Below, piece by piece: positions 1 through 12,800 of a stretch of DNA of 64,000 nucleotides. Location of the stretch: the NCBI GenBank assembly GCA_964036665.1, contig OZ038531.1, forward strand, positions 23,394,591 to 23,458,590. Reading direction: 5' to 3'. Position 1 is the stretch's first letter. Each line of letters begins with the position of its first letter. This DNA is from Gordius sp. MW1. Lineage: Eukaryota > Nematomorpha > Gordioida > Gordea > Gordiidae. A program made the translations under genes and the position numbers. Below the pieces are notes generated by a model that saw only the letters and a list, made by a program, of their open reading frames with translations, had not been told where the DNA came from and did no database searches.

Positions 1-3000
1 TGCGGATACTAAGACATGACTGGAAAAAGCATGAGAGAGAGGTTGGAAGCAAAAATAAGACTACGATAATAATTATAATTAAGGAGTAAAACTTTGGTGT
101 TTCCATATGATATTATTCCACATTGATTTCAAAGCAGTCGTCAAAATCTATAACACGACAATTAAAAACACATTTTTTAATTATTAATATTATAAAAGGG
201 CCTAAATAATTAATTGTCACATTGTAAAAAAGTCCTGATGCCATGCAAAACGAGTTGTTTTAATTTTATTGCGCTTATGCAATAGATATAAAATTTTGAA
301 AAGAACCAAAAATTGTATACCTTAACCGATGGAGTAGTGATGAGGGTTTGGTGATCGGATGTGGTGGTAGGGGTCGGTGTAAGTGCTGCAATTGAGGTTC
401 TATTCCTAGCTGAATCCAGGCATTTCTGATACCTCAGCCTACAGGCAGCTTCTATTATCTTGCACAAGGCAGCCGCGGTGGGTGAACAATGCAATACCTG
501 GCACAAAAATATTTCGGGACCACCTTCGCTGGGTGGAGCACTCATTATGAAACCACAAGTGGTTATGTCACGCCCTATACCCAAGAACGAGAGATATCTA
601 ACCCGGCAAGTCGCTATGATTTCTTCGCATCCTACACTTCCTCCTCCTCCCCCAGACGACTGCAATGATGTGGAACATCAAAAATAAATTTTATACTAGT
701 GCAATGTAACTGGGTTTGGTTTGGTCTACTTTGGTAGAACTAAGACTAACGGTGGTCGACTCCGCTCTCTTTTTCATATTTCGACTAAGCTTAGAGGTCG
801 TCGATTAAAGAAAACAGACCAAAAATCCTTTGATCTGTTTACGTTTAGTTGGCTAAATTCAAAGGTCGACCAAACTAAACCAAGTCGTTTTTACAACAAT
901 ACTTTATGCACCTAGCAAAATACAACTAAAATGGTCATGTTTTGACCATATTAACTATGTGTATGTGTGCCTCAATGAAAGTTAACGTACTTCGTCGTGG
1001 TGTTTGAGAATAGTTATGCAAGAGGGTGAAACTTTAACGGAAACCGGGATCCAGGAAGCTTGGGGTAATTTGGTACTCAACGTGTCTATGGCTTCGTTCA
1101 GCGTTTCTATACCTAATTTTGTAAACCAATGCAAACCTTCAAACTCAGTGTTAAAATTATTCATAGTTTTGGTAAAAGCCTCGCCATCTTCTATTAAAAT
1201 TGCAATTAAAAACTAAAAATGCCGTGGTCTAAATAAGTCACCAGCGCGACATTGCCTAGTCGAGTTCCAGCAGAATTAGGAATAAGCTATGCCTAAATAA
1301 GTTGTATTTCATTACAAAGGATCTTAAACTTCCAAAATTATTATTTAATAAAAAAATAAAGTGAATTATATAAAATAAAACAATAAATAGTTATCGCCGA
1401 TACTGCGACAAGTAAAAGTTTAAGTGCACAAATTACCGGAAGGTTTTGAAACTTTAATTTCCCCGATGTAAAGGGCTTTCAAAATTCGGTAGGGTTCTTC
1501 GATGGGTGTTGGAAAGCAACGACCTACAGGCGTTAAAGTAACCATATAGCATGCTAAATTAGAAGGCAAAAACCGGCTCTCTCAACCTAAACTACCTACC
1601 ATGGGCGTAGCCAAGGGGGGGGGGGGGAGGGCAGGGAGGGGCGACTGCCCCCCTCTAAATCCAAAAAATTTATTAAAATTATGGCTAGTTCAAAAAGGAT
1701 CATTTTGCCCCTCTCCAACTCCAATGCTGGCTACGCCGCACATGCTACCTACCCTATGATATGGTGACAAATTTAAATGTAATTTCCAAAATTAATAAGA
1801 TGATAAGGAGCAATTATGTTAACTCGAATCCATAAGGAAATCCACGTCGATTGGAGATATTTCACCAGCCCTGACGCCGGGATTGAATAGGGATAGGTCA
1901 CGTGGTCTCCTAGGGGGTGAGACATCACCTCCGTCCCCTTTCTGCATCAGCTGTTGGCGAGAGGGGCCCATCATTTCGTGACACGAAGTCGATTTATTCA
2001 AGTACAGCTGATTACTCCTCTCGATCATGAGCCTCTTGCACACGGTCTTAAGGGTACCGGCTATGCTGTAAGCCGAACTTTCGCAACGAAATACGTAACA
2101 TACGTATTTCAGGGATCCCCCTCCTCCTCCGGAAGAAGGGTTGGGATCATCTTTAACCACGTATGCAAAATCCCTAAAAACAAATTTATTTTGATAAATA
2201 AATTTGAAACAAAATAATATTAAGGTTACATTCCATATAAACAAACTTACTTTTCCCTGTAATAGCGGAGCAGCGTGAAATAATTAATAGTGTGATAAGC
2301 AAGCATGCATAAAAAATGAATTTGTGCAGTTTAATGAAGTTTAGATTGATCGAATGATATTACTTCCCGTTTTCCTTCCCAACTCCCCACACTTTGATGG
2401 AATGGATGGGTTGCGTAGTTATCAAAATGCCGCCTCGATTCTTTAACTTCAAATCGCGCGAATCTATTTCCAGCAATAGGCTTTGACCCTAAAATGGTTT
2501 AGACAAGAAAGATTAAAGTGCGAGCATTAATGTTTTTGGTTAAATTCGAAACGCTAAAAGTAAACATAAATCGCAGAACGTAGGATGATGCAAACTCTGA
2601 ATGTCTAATTTTTCCGAAACTCCCCTTAGTTAATTCGTGGTTCCTCATGTATCAATGTCATGTCGATATCATAGACTAAATAGACTGCACATGCCCCATG
2701 TTTCATATGGTAAAATCTATGCCATTCAATCCACCATTTTGAATTCAGAAAAAGGTGAATTTACATTCCTCATTAGTTGATAAATAAAAAAAGAGTGTTA
2801 ACAAATGCTTATTCAATTAAACACAAACCCCCCTAAATCGCTTGAACATCCCATCATTACAATATTCTCATTTTTATGAATTGTGAATGAGATATTTACA
2901 TTTTATAAAATGCTGTTTTTAATGTTTAACTACTTCATTAATTTTTCATTACGTTTCATGAACACTTTGTATAACCAAAACCACTATAATCTATATAACC

Positions 3001-3290
3001 TTCCCCTATTTGTGCACATTTCAAAATGGCGGAAAAAGGGGTACACTCATTTACCGTTGATGAGCAATCTATTTAGTGTCTATGGTCTATATATATATAT
3101 ATGAGTAATTAATGATTAAAAGTTAAAGGATGTAACTTCTCCCCATTTCCCAATAGTCTCGATGCAATTTCGCCCGTACGACAAATCCATGATGCATTTG
3201 TTTACCGCTTTACTCGATTTTTCGGGCGTCAAATCGCTTTCTTGAATCTCGCACCAACCCAACGATTTCACGTGAAATATCAACGGCTAT

Positions 3291-3338
<48 letters not shown>

Positions 3339-6183
3339 ACCTTTCAAAAACTCAAAATAGTATTATATTCTTTTATGTCCACCCACGTTTAATTATAACA
3401 ATTTCTGAAAATTTTAAATTTTAAAAGACAAAATTTGGGAATAAATATTAATAGGGGTTTATGAGGTCCTTACCGTGTTACTGCTAGAAGTGTTGGCGCC
3501 CTGAGTTGCGTAGTTGTGAAAGGATATGGAACGATATTTGGAAAAATCTCTGTGTCGTATGAAATATCATTAAATTCTATAATGTCATCTATAATTTGTT
3601 TAAATTTTGTCTCATCAAAACGTTTAATTAATTAGTTATTGTTCAAAATCAATTAGCATTATGGGGACGGGGATGATTGGCGTGAGAAAACTGAGGTCCT
3701 GAGAGTTTTACAAAGCGGAGCCACAATCAATTAATTGGGCCACCAAAAATAGCAAAGATCGTTTAGATAAGATAATTCTATAAATCTAACCTCATCTCCT
3801 ATTTTTGCAATTAAAAATAAGTGTAATTGGTAAAAAAAAAATGAATGAGCTTTTAAATTTGCGTAAAGCATAATAATTTTTAAAAATATTTTTGATCACC
3901 GATCGATACCGATTAATTTTATTGATCTTTCCAATAAAATCGATTCACATCCTGGCAAATTTGGCCAAATTAAGTAAGGCGGAAGAGAGGGGAAGGGGTA
4001 GGTTATATGTAATTTTAAGCACTACAAAACCCCTAGATCGTCCCGAGGAGGACAAGGCAGAATGGGACACTGCAGAATAATACGTATAAATATTTATTGA
4101 TTTTGGCCAAAATGGTCACAGACGAGTATAGCTACGCGATGAACCTCTAAATTATATATCATTTCATTTATAAATAAAAGCTAGTTGCTCAGGCATGGGA
4201 GTAGCTAATTTATTAACAAAGTATGTATAATAATCTTTCATGGTTATTTATAATGTTTTTTTTCAAATTAACGATTGAAAACCTCGGAATGTGTTGGACA
4301 CCATAAAGTATGTAATGGGTAGGACGGAGAGAGGGAGAGAAAAAGAGAGCTTCGACCTCATTTAATATAGATTAATATAAAAAGTCTCGTGGCGTGAAGG
4401 AGGAATGAAAAAATAAGTCATATTATAGATGGCGCAAAATAGATAATTCTCAAGGGGTCCATCTTAAGTCTGTCCTGTGTTATTTACCTTTTTCCAGCCT
4501 CCCCCCCCCCCCTTAAACCTACATGAACTTCCTTATAGCTACTAAACAATTATTTACATTTTAGTATTGATTCTTTGTGGCACCCGGTCAAAGTAGCAGA
4601 AAAATAGCAGCCAAATTGGTCAGAACTGATCAAGATTGGTCAGGACTTAACATATTGAGGAGGGTTAGGGTTAGTTTTTTAGGTTGGCGTTTTAGGTTAG
4701 GGTTAGGGTTATTTGCATATCAAATTCCCTCCCCATTTGAGATTTAATTCTAATATATTGATAATCTAAAAAAATATTTTTCTGCTACTTTTTCATCATT
4801 TTGCTACTTTGATTCCAATTCAAATACCTCTATTAACATTATTAATTTTTGTGTATTAAATATTACTAAACATATATGATAAAAATTAAGGATTTTTTGT
4901 TTAAAACAAACAAATTAGGGGCATAATAATCTTTAATAGAACCAATATAATAAATACAATGGTCTTACATGTTTTCCTGAAATTTATTATTGATATTACT
5001 AGTAGGGCCATTGTTCAATTCTTCATGCACCTTTTATAGAACTGTAGTAGTAAAATTTAATGAAAAATACTGTTTTATTAGAAAAAGTGTCCAAATCAGG
5101 TAATTTCAATTCAACTGGTTGCGGGGAGGAAGTTGGAATTTGCCTTTGAATAGTTCCTGTTTTAATGTGCCAATAATAAGGACCATTCTCATCTATCAAA
5201 ACATTTAAAAAAATAAGTTAGATTTATTTATAAAAGTATTTAAGCAGATAACCAAACTATAATTTATAAACCTGCATGCATCTCCCAACCATCTGGTAAT
5301 AAATTAAGATTTTGCAAATGTGTCTGATTAGTGGATGTTTGTTCTACATATTTTTCCACTTTTAACAAGGAATTTAAATCTAAATGGTCAGAAGATTTCA
5401 AAGGGCTAATAACTGGTTGACATTTATCTTCAGTCGTAGATGTTGAATCATAAGATGACAATGAATTTATTGACTTTTGCATATTTTCAGGTAATAAACT
5501 ATCATTTTTTACAATACAAGTGTCCATATTAATTCCACTATCCATACTATCAGGAGAACCAATAGATTTTATAAATGCTTCAGTACTATTTAAAATTCAT
5601 TGCTACATTAGGATGCAAAAATTAATTACTCAAAATCTTTTTTGGTATCTGTTAATATGTGTTCATGTTTTATTGAATTGTTTTGCTAAAATTGTAAAAA
5701 TTTATACATAAAATATCTTTACCAAATATTTCGTTGGGGGATTTTCCACTTTAACACCCATTGCTCCTATATTTATTTCGGCATATGATTTTCTTTTTTT
5801 CTGGCATCCTTCGGCTGAGATAGCTGTTACTTCCTATGAAAAATTATTAATTGAAGAGATCAAGCAATTGATAAAGTGTACCATGCTGAATTTACATATG
5901 CTTTAATCACATCAAAAATCCGTCAAATTAATACATTTTTTAAGAAGTATTTTGAAAGAATTATCCTTAAAATGTTTATTACAATTATTTGGCAATAGTA
6001 TATAATTATTAAAAAAAAATTATAATAAATTTAGATGGATATTAAATATTTTGAAGCGCTCTCTATAGTTAAACAAATGTATGGGAAGATTTGCATCTAC
6101 AAACTCCCCTTGAATGTCAAAGAAATCATACAGAAATGTACCTACCAAAATATTAGATTGGCATATTTTTAATTTTGCAATTT
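1..6183 (-). CDS. APBB: APBB/Fe65-family adaptor (WW + two PTB domains), partial
   Basis: Fe65 proteins are cytoplasmic/nuclear adaptors. Their PTB2 domain binds the tail of APP-type receptors, and their WW domain binds proline-rich partners. Coding exons on the minus strand, in order: 6146-6183, 5723-5833, 5630-5685, 5272-5585, 5071-5192, 3137-3286, 2364-2488, 1824-2173, 1437-1523, 991-1112, 321-659, and probably 1-19 running off the edge. All have AG/GT borders and compatible phases, giving about 611 codons. The WW domain is split between 5272 and 5192 ('LLPDGWEMHA', then 'DENGPYYWHIKTGT'). PTB1 spans 3286-1824 ('VKSLGWCEIQ', 'IHSIKVWGVGK', 'DFAYVVKDD', 'CYVFRCES'). PTB2 spans 1523-321 ('YRILKALYIGEIKVSKP', 'CRVRYLSFLGIGRD', 'RLRYQKCLD'). 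The domain order matches vertebrate APBB1/2/3; which paralogue cannot be said. The first exon and start codon were not found. The donor of exon 1824-2173 is uncertain: an alternative phase-1 donor, G|gtgaaa, lies near 1854. Exons 6146-6183 and 1-19 are the least certain. Confidence 0.9.
701..899. repeat. MITE, TGTTGTAAAAACGGC family, degenerate copy
   Basis: The right end reads gtcgtttttacaaca and the left end is a worn 'aactgggtttggtttggtc'. The body carries the family words 'actaagactaacgg', 'ttcgactaagc' and 'ggtcgaccaaac', seen also at 8807, 14821, 15901, 28619 and 29405. There is no coding capacity. It lies in the Fe65 intron between exons 321-659 and 991-1112. Confidence 0.7.
1601..1744. 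repeat. MITE, GGGCGTAGCC family with G-run
   Basis: It starts 'atgggcgtagccaagg' followed by a run of about 13 G, contains 'ggcgactgcccccc' and 'ttttgcccctc', and ends 'tgctggctacgcc'. The ends are inverted repeats of one another. It sits in an intron of the Fe65 gene. Confidence 0.75.
3287..5070. other. Fe65 intron with microsatellite and telomere-like patch
   Basis: This is the 1.8-kb intron between the WW exon and the first PTB1 exon. It holds a (TAAA)n array at about 3291-3339, a homopolymer C run near 4501, and two short TTAGGG-type patches between 4663 and 4712. No further exon with domain similarity was found, so the long acidic linker of vertebrate Fe65 seems to be missing or short here. 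Confidence 0.5.
3291..3339. repeat. (TAAA)n microsatellite
   Basis: About twelve uninterrupted AAAT/TAAA units lie just 5' (on the coding strand) of the PTB1 exon acceptor, which is 'tttaaatag'. Length changes here could affect the distance to the 3' splice site. Confidence 0.95.
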
Positions 6184-6590
6184 CTGAAATAGTATTTAGC
6201 AGATCCCCCCTTGGCCAAAATTTGAAAAATAATTTGATTAATAAACAAATTATATGGGTTTTATTGTAGTATATTGCATAAAAAATTTAAGACAAACACC
6301 TAAAAAGATATACATTTTATTTTTGAAGTTTAATTTTTAATCACAAATATTATTGTGCTCCGTGAAAACACCAAACCCTCACATCATTTAATATAGTTAT
6401 TAAATTCATATATATTAAAATCGTTATAAATATCATGGTTTATTTTTAAACTTTACCTGGGCACATATGGACAAAACATATCAAAACCTAACTAAGGACT
6501 ATCAAGATAAATTTAATTTATGGTTATCAATCCTATGCTATATGTAAAAAATGTTTTGCCATCTGATTAATAATCTCTAGATGATACGTT

Positions 6591-6964
6591 TGTAGTGTTG
6601 CGTCCATTAGTAGTACGAACATCCCTTACACACACTTTATTTTTCAATTTTATGTAACGCTCCACGTCTACGAAGGAGACTATTTGTAGTGTTGCGTACA
6701 TTACCTTAATTCATTGCTCGCGGCATCATACTTATGTCTTGAAACTTAATTGACTCATTTACATTACCTTACTACTTCGCGACGTTTATTGACCATTAAT
6801 ATACACCTCAAGGATTTACCACTAAATATAATTGATTTATTCTATTAATTCGCGATTATATAAAGGCGATTAAAACGCTTTTTCAATCACTCTTTACTTT
6901 TCGAACTTATTTCTTTTCCCTCACTTTATTATATACCTTCAATAAAGAGTCTCTCCTCCCAATA
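6591..6964. mobile_element. LTR retrotransposon fragment (same family as 39222-40425)
   Basis: A stub of LTR start (tgtagtgttgcgtc at 6591) joins directly to the internal 3' end ('tagtagtacgaacatccc', 'tgtaacgctccacgtc', 'cgaaggagactatt'). A near full-length LTR follows at about 6685-6964, ending 'agtctctcctcccaata'. The same words in the same order occur at 40092-40425. The structure suggests recombination or deletion that removed nearly all of the interior. Confidence 0.8.
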
Positions 6965-7286
6965 CCCTGAATTTGTCCAATGATGTTGATGAAAGCGTCT
7001 CACCTATAGTTATAAACATTGATGTAGATCAAGATAGCCAAGGGCTTCCCCTCCCCCTTTTAGTAAAAATTAAGAAAAAATGACTTATATAAAATATTGA
7101 TTTTTTTAAACTAATAGAGGTTTATTTTCAAATAATTGTCTATGATACATTCCAAAAAGTAATTAAAAGAAATTACAGTCGGATATAAAATTAAGACACT
7201 TCTAAATACTTCAAAAGTTTATATATATACAATATTGAATATTCAATTCATTAATGTGAATGTTATTATATAAAATCGGTAGGTTT

Positions 7287-7400
7287 GGAATGATAACGTA
7301 GGTAGAGGGAAATGGAACGCGATAATTCGGGCTATTATAGCCCATCATCAGGGGAAAAAATAAAATATATAAAAAAGGGAGAAGATGATGTCTCAAAAAT
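7287..7400 (-). repeat. Hammerhead-like repeat, copy A
   Basis: Read on the minus strand, the block gives CCC-CTGATGA-T-GGGCTA-TAA-TAGCCC-GAATTATCGCG, followed by 'ttccatttccctctac'. CTGATGA matches the conserved CUGANGA box of hammerhead ribozymes. A 6-bp stem with a 3-nt loop follows, then GAAT where GAAA is expected. Copies at 36205-36503 and 58961-59157 share the flanking words. One extra T stands between the box and the stem, and stems I and III are not identified, so activity is unproven. Confidence 0.5.
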
Positions 7401-7845
7401 AAAAATGTAGTAAAGTGATTATAAACACGTTGATGGAGATAAAAAAACAATAGAAAATAAATAGTAATTTCGAGATATTAACAATAGCGATTGTATAATA
7501 AATGTTTTTGTAAGAATAGAATAAGTACATGGTGTTAGGAAAAGTTGCGAAAAGAAATAACAAAAAAATAATAAGCGAAATAAAGAGAAAAAGGGGAACA
7601 CAGGTTTTTTATATATAAATATTATAACTGATTTTAACAAATATTAGTATAATATAATGAAAGGGTAGGTAGACATAGTGTATAATATATATAGTGAAAG
7701 TGTGTGCTTGTTGTTAATAGGATGGGTTAGTCGTTGATTTTTTTGGGCTTGAGGCGATCAAACAGAACGCTTGCTACGAACTTCCTTTCTTTTTTGTATC
7801 GATTGTCCCTAACACAGCGCGATACAACAATACGCCCTTCGGGTG

Positions 7846-7905
7846 TAACTGGGGGCTTCGCCCCCAAACCCCCTGCTGGGGGCTCCGCCTCCCAAACCCC
7901 CATCT
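7846..7905. repeat. GC-rich hairpin patch
   Basis: An island of C/G in AT-rich sequence: 'tgggggcttcgcccccaa' followed by 'gctgggggctccgcc'. Each half can fold on itself as GGGGGC..GCCCCC. There is no coding signal. Confidence 0.6.
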
Positions 7906-8806
7906 CGGTGGGATTAATTTGGCTAAATAAGCAAGCTCGAATCTATTGTGTACGTTCCATTTCGAACCCATAATTTTTTAAGTGTGGGGTTCCACCAATT
8001 TTAGTGTTTTTTAGCCTTTGGACATCGATGATAACTAGAGTTGTTAAGTAACTATTTCCTTATTTTTAAGTAACTGTAATTATTACTTAAATTGCATGGG
8101 AACTGTAATTGTAGTTGGTTACAGTATTTTAGAAATTGTTGAATAAGGTTACTGTTGCTATCTATAATTAAAAAATCATTAACAAATCTAAACATTAAAG
8201 TTTATTGTCTTCAAAACAAATGGGGCTTGATCTGATTAGAGGAAACAAAATTAAAGACAATATTTTATATCATATATAAACTCTTTGATTCCTCCACAGG
8301 AGCAAAGTCAACAAGAGGTTTGGACTTTTTTAATCATACAAAATTTAAAACCACTTATGATTTATGAATGCATCCAGGCATTTCTTATTACAAATATAAT
8401 GATAATAATTTTTAAAAATATACCATAATTTATTAGGTAAAAATCTTGAATATAATGTCTTATTGAAATCCAATTTTTCATATAATGCCCCATAAATTGT
8501 GTGGATAAATATTAGATTATTAATTCTAGGAAGAACTTAACTGAATAACCACCTTAGGTGTAACTACTTACACTACTAAGTAACTAAATCTGAATTCAGT
8601 TACTTTTAAAAGAATTTAATTTTAATCAGTTAAATATTTTTTGTAGGTTACTGTTATTTACTATATTTCTATGAAAAGGTAACTTGAACAACTCTAGTTG
8701 TGAATATAGATTTTTAAATAGCCATAATTATTTTTATAATACTTTTCCCATCGCGATTTTACTTTTGCAAGTTGGGAACGTGATTAATATTTAATGAAGC
8801 ATTCTT

Positions 8807-8995
8807 TTGTACAAACGGCTGGATTTTGTTTGATCAATTTTTACCTCAACTAAGACTAACGGCCGACTTGAGTCTGTTATTCATTTTTCGACTAAGCCTG
8901 AGGTCATTTAAGAAAAATAGACCAAAAAAGTTTTGGTCTTTATGTTTAGTCGACTAAAACCACGACCAAACAAAACCCAGCCGTTTTTACAACAC
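8807..8995. repeat. MITE, TGTTGTAAAAACGGC family
   Basis: Left end 'ttgtacaaacggctgg', right end 'cccagccgtttttacaacac'. The internal words 'actaagactaacgg', 'ttcgactaagcctgagg' and 'ggtctttatgtttagtcg' are shared with the other copies. Confidence 0.85.
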
Positions 8996-9898
8996 TTCAT
9001 AAGTTGTGCCTAACGCATACCCATTTACAACTACATTAATAAGATTTGCTGTAAAAAGTACATAAATATATATAAGAAAGAAAACTAAGACCGATGAATG
9101 GGACTTACTTAAAATTAATAACTTTATAATTCTTTTTAATAGTCGGGTGATATGATTGTTGCCAGTAAGACTGACGTATAATTATCGTTGTTTTAATATA
9201 CATACATATAAAAAATATAATTACATACATCATAGGTTGAGGAAGTAGTTAAAAAGGGAGGAGGGATGCGGGCGGACACGGGGCTGGAAGAACTCGTGTT
9301 GGGGTTGTGGTTTAGAAATGCTTTAAAATAAAATTTTGTTTAATCTACTTTGCTAAAACATACGTGTTGTGTCTAGGAGTGCTGAATGTTTACAGCATTA
9401 ATATACAGCTCTCAAGATTTACATATATGATATACATTAAAAAGGGTTATGGTTTGTTGAGAATACATCGCAGTGGATAATCATTAGGGCGATGTAAGGA
9501 TAAAAAGGGCGAGCAAAACTTCTGCTCCTTAAAACATTACACGTGTGTTAAAATTGGTGCACATATGGAATTGTCCAATAATTGGGGGGGGGGGATGAAT
9601 AAAAGATGGGAGTAACATTAAAACTACCCACGTACATATACACTACAATTCTCATATTATTTGATATATGGTGGGGAGGAAGGACATTAAAAATTGTATA
9701 CATAATTTGTGCTCGTGATGCATAATGTTTTCTGTGTTAAACGAAATTAAAAGGCGAATAATGATGATGTGATGTAAAAAATTTCGGAATTTTCTGTATA
9801 AATGCACGTGTTTAAAATAATACGAATCATGATGCCTAAGCTGCCGCTACAATAATTAATTCCAAATTTGATCATCACTTCGAGTTGCCGAGGTACCG

Positions 9899-12800
9899 TT
9901 ATGACATAGTAGACGTTGAAGGAGGTTGATACAATGATTCTTCTTGCGATTGTGGTGGAGTCGATAGTTTGGCCACTTCGTTGTACCTAATTATGTATAT
10001 CATTTATATATAAGGCATTTTTTATTATTAAGCCCATCAAAAACATTATTTATCCATGTAAACATTTTGTTAACTAATTTATATTAATTTTGCATGCTAA
10101 GAGCTGCACAAATCATATATCAATCAATAGCTTAAGCCAAGCTTTTTATGTATTGCATTTAATAACATTTCAGTAACAAAATTTCAATTTTAAGGCAGCC
10201 CCATGTCCTAGCTTTTATAAAGGACTAGTCGAGGGCCATTAATGTAAGTATGGTTACATTGTGATCACATAAAATATGTTGGGCTGAAGCGTTATCTGAC
10301 AATCCCTATGAGGCTTCAATGGGCTAACTAATAATTCTAATTTCCTATTCAGTAATTGACATCATCCATCATCATAAAAAAATTAATTAATAGAGGGTGG
10401 TTAGTTGTAATAGTTACTTTGTGTGCGAATATTTTTCGTAAACCGCTTTTTGCTGCTGATTGAGGGGAGCGTTGTTGAGACTGTTGTACAAATCCTTGAG
10501 GCAAGGTATGAATTCTTCGTAGGCGTACCCTGAGTGTTTTTGTAACGTGGCGTCCTGCATAAATATATCAAAGCAATCAGCTGATTAGCATTCATTCGTC
10601 TTCAACGCCTATCATATACATTAAATATATGGTTACCCAGGCTTTTCTGTGCGTGATGAGATTACTGAGGCATATAGCGGCACATGATATAATACTCGGT
10701 CGATGCTTGAGGTACGTTTCCCCGTCCAAGAGCGTGAGTTCGGCTAAATACTAAAAAAGGAGGAAAAGTATAACTTTTGCTTTATATATAAACAATTCAT
10801 AATAAAAACTGAATTGAGGGTACTCTACTCTACTAGTGGGTAGTGATCTTATTAAACGCGTCATTTAAGACCTGCGCTGTTAAAAAGAATAAACAGATTT
10901 GGTACGATCACCCACCATTATAAGAGTTCATCGTAAAATGCGTTTCGCTAAATGTCCCTTTTTTAACTGATTCCCTCCTCCCCTATGGCCCTAAATCTAA
11001 GAGAAAATTACTATGGGGCGAGCGTTATTATTTAATAGCTACATTTGAGAAGCTTAGCTTATTTATACGTGACTACAGAGCACAGCACACAGCTTGTTAT
11101 TGCTATCGACAACAACACCCCCTAAGCATATATCTATGACACACCCGAGGCTCTGTGACAAAAAATGTACTAATGTGGATGTGGCTTTTTTGTGCACACC
11201 AAAATATGACGATAGCAGGCAGCCCCTCGGCGCGCCCATTACATCACTACTATTCAGAAGGGCGATAATATTCTCAAACACGTATGATGATGATGTGAGG
11301 TGTACGTAAATAGATTTACTTGTGCCAAATCAAAGTTAATTTTAGGGAGATCCGCCATTCTCGCATATTTTTCCAGGAAACACAATATGGTGGGCGGACC
11401 GACGCGGAAGGACAGAATTTTGAGGATGAGTTGCTCCATTCGAATAACCTGTTCTTTCGTGTAAGTGCCGTCCGTTATGTAAACGAATTCATTGATGTCC
11501 GGCGGATATATTTCTTCAAATTTCCTACATTAAAATCTTATACATTATACTTACACATTAAACCCCAATTCAGCACATCAAATAATACTTAATTCAAATT
11601 ATAAATAATATGATTGAGGTGTAATAATTACGCGGCGATTAGCATGCACGTCGTTCCCAGCAATTGAAGTTTGCTGCGAGAGATGGCCATGACGGAGAGG
11701 AAACGATCGACGTATGAACAGGCGAGGTGAAGGGTTTTGTTGATGAGCTTGTACTCGCAACCCACTTCCACCAACCAATCTATCACGGTAGCTCTCATGC
11801 TATACGTTATGTCCGGCTGTTTGGACATGTAACCAAGCCTAGGTCTGTACGTTAGCTACAAATACACATTACTTTTTATTTAACTTTATTAACACTTCGT
11901 AGGAGGTTGGGTCAAAAATGCTAACACGGATGCTATTTGGGGTTATAATTAGCCCAAACTTTAAATAGCTATTGGATATTTTATAATATAAACTTGACAA
12001 AATTTGCAAGAATAATATTTCAACTCTTATACGTTCATTAATATATTAATTGGTTATTATAACAAGATAACTTTATTAAGTGGTATACAAAAAATTACAT
12101 ACACGACTAAAAACAATATGAAAACGCGCTATAACTAAACGGATGGCATTGATCCGTGTATATAAATCGTGTTGGATTTAAGTGTAAATTTTGTACCCAT
12201 AATTAGAGCGACCCCCAAAAATTTTCCCCTAATGACTATTTTGACTCATACCAAAAAAATATATTTTATTTTATGGTTCAATCAATAAGATTATATAAAA
12301 GAAGGTTGAAACTATAAATGTGGAAAATTTGGTAAAAAATAACCTAAAACAAAAATACTAGAGATGTTTAAAGTTAGGCAATTTTTAGCCTAAAAGTTAC
12401 TATTGGTCCTCAGATTAAATATTATTTTATAAATTTTTTTATACAGATACATAATAAAATATAAAAATTAAGAATAAGGGCAATATTTAAATGAAAAATT
12501 TTACACAAGAAATTTTATGAGGCTATTAAAATAGTTACATATACATTTTATATATATAGTTATATAGTCACAAATTTCTGCAATAAGTAATTTAAAACAA
12601 GCAAGAGGAGTTTTGGCTGCCCATTCATATAACTTTACTCCAGTTAAATGCAATACAAAATTATGTTCCTTGTTATAACATTTTTATTAGGACAATTTTT
12701 GTGCCACTTAGTATTGTCTTTCCCTTTGAAATATTATATATCATATAATAAAAGCTTCAAGTTTCTTCCTATAAAAGTAACTATTTTTGTTAGGCATATT

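Larger units (their letters stand above)
6184..9898. other. Spacer between Fe65 and cyclin A genes
   Basis: This AT-rich stretch must include the missing 5' part of the Fe65 gene (or its first intron) and the 3' UTR of cyclin A. No exon with recognisable protein similarity was found. It contains an LTR fragment (6591-6964), a hammerhead-like fold-back fragment (7287-7400), a GC-rich hairpin (7846-7905) and one MITE (8807-8995), plus a G-run at 9584-9593. Confidence 0.5.

Noticed and set aside
1954..2217. Plus-strand open frame of 87 codons
   Set aside because: It is the antisense shadow of the Fe65 PTB1 exon 1824-2173.
5520..5711. Plus-strand 63-codon frame
   Set aside because: Antisense to the Fe65 exons 5272-5585 and 5630-5685.
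7211..7640. Overlapping minus-strand open frames with hydrophobic residues
   Set aside because: Low-complexity AT-rich translation around a repeat; no splice or domain support.
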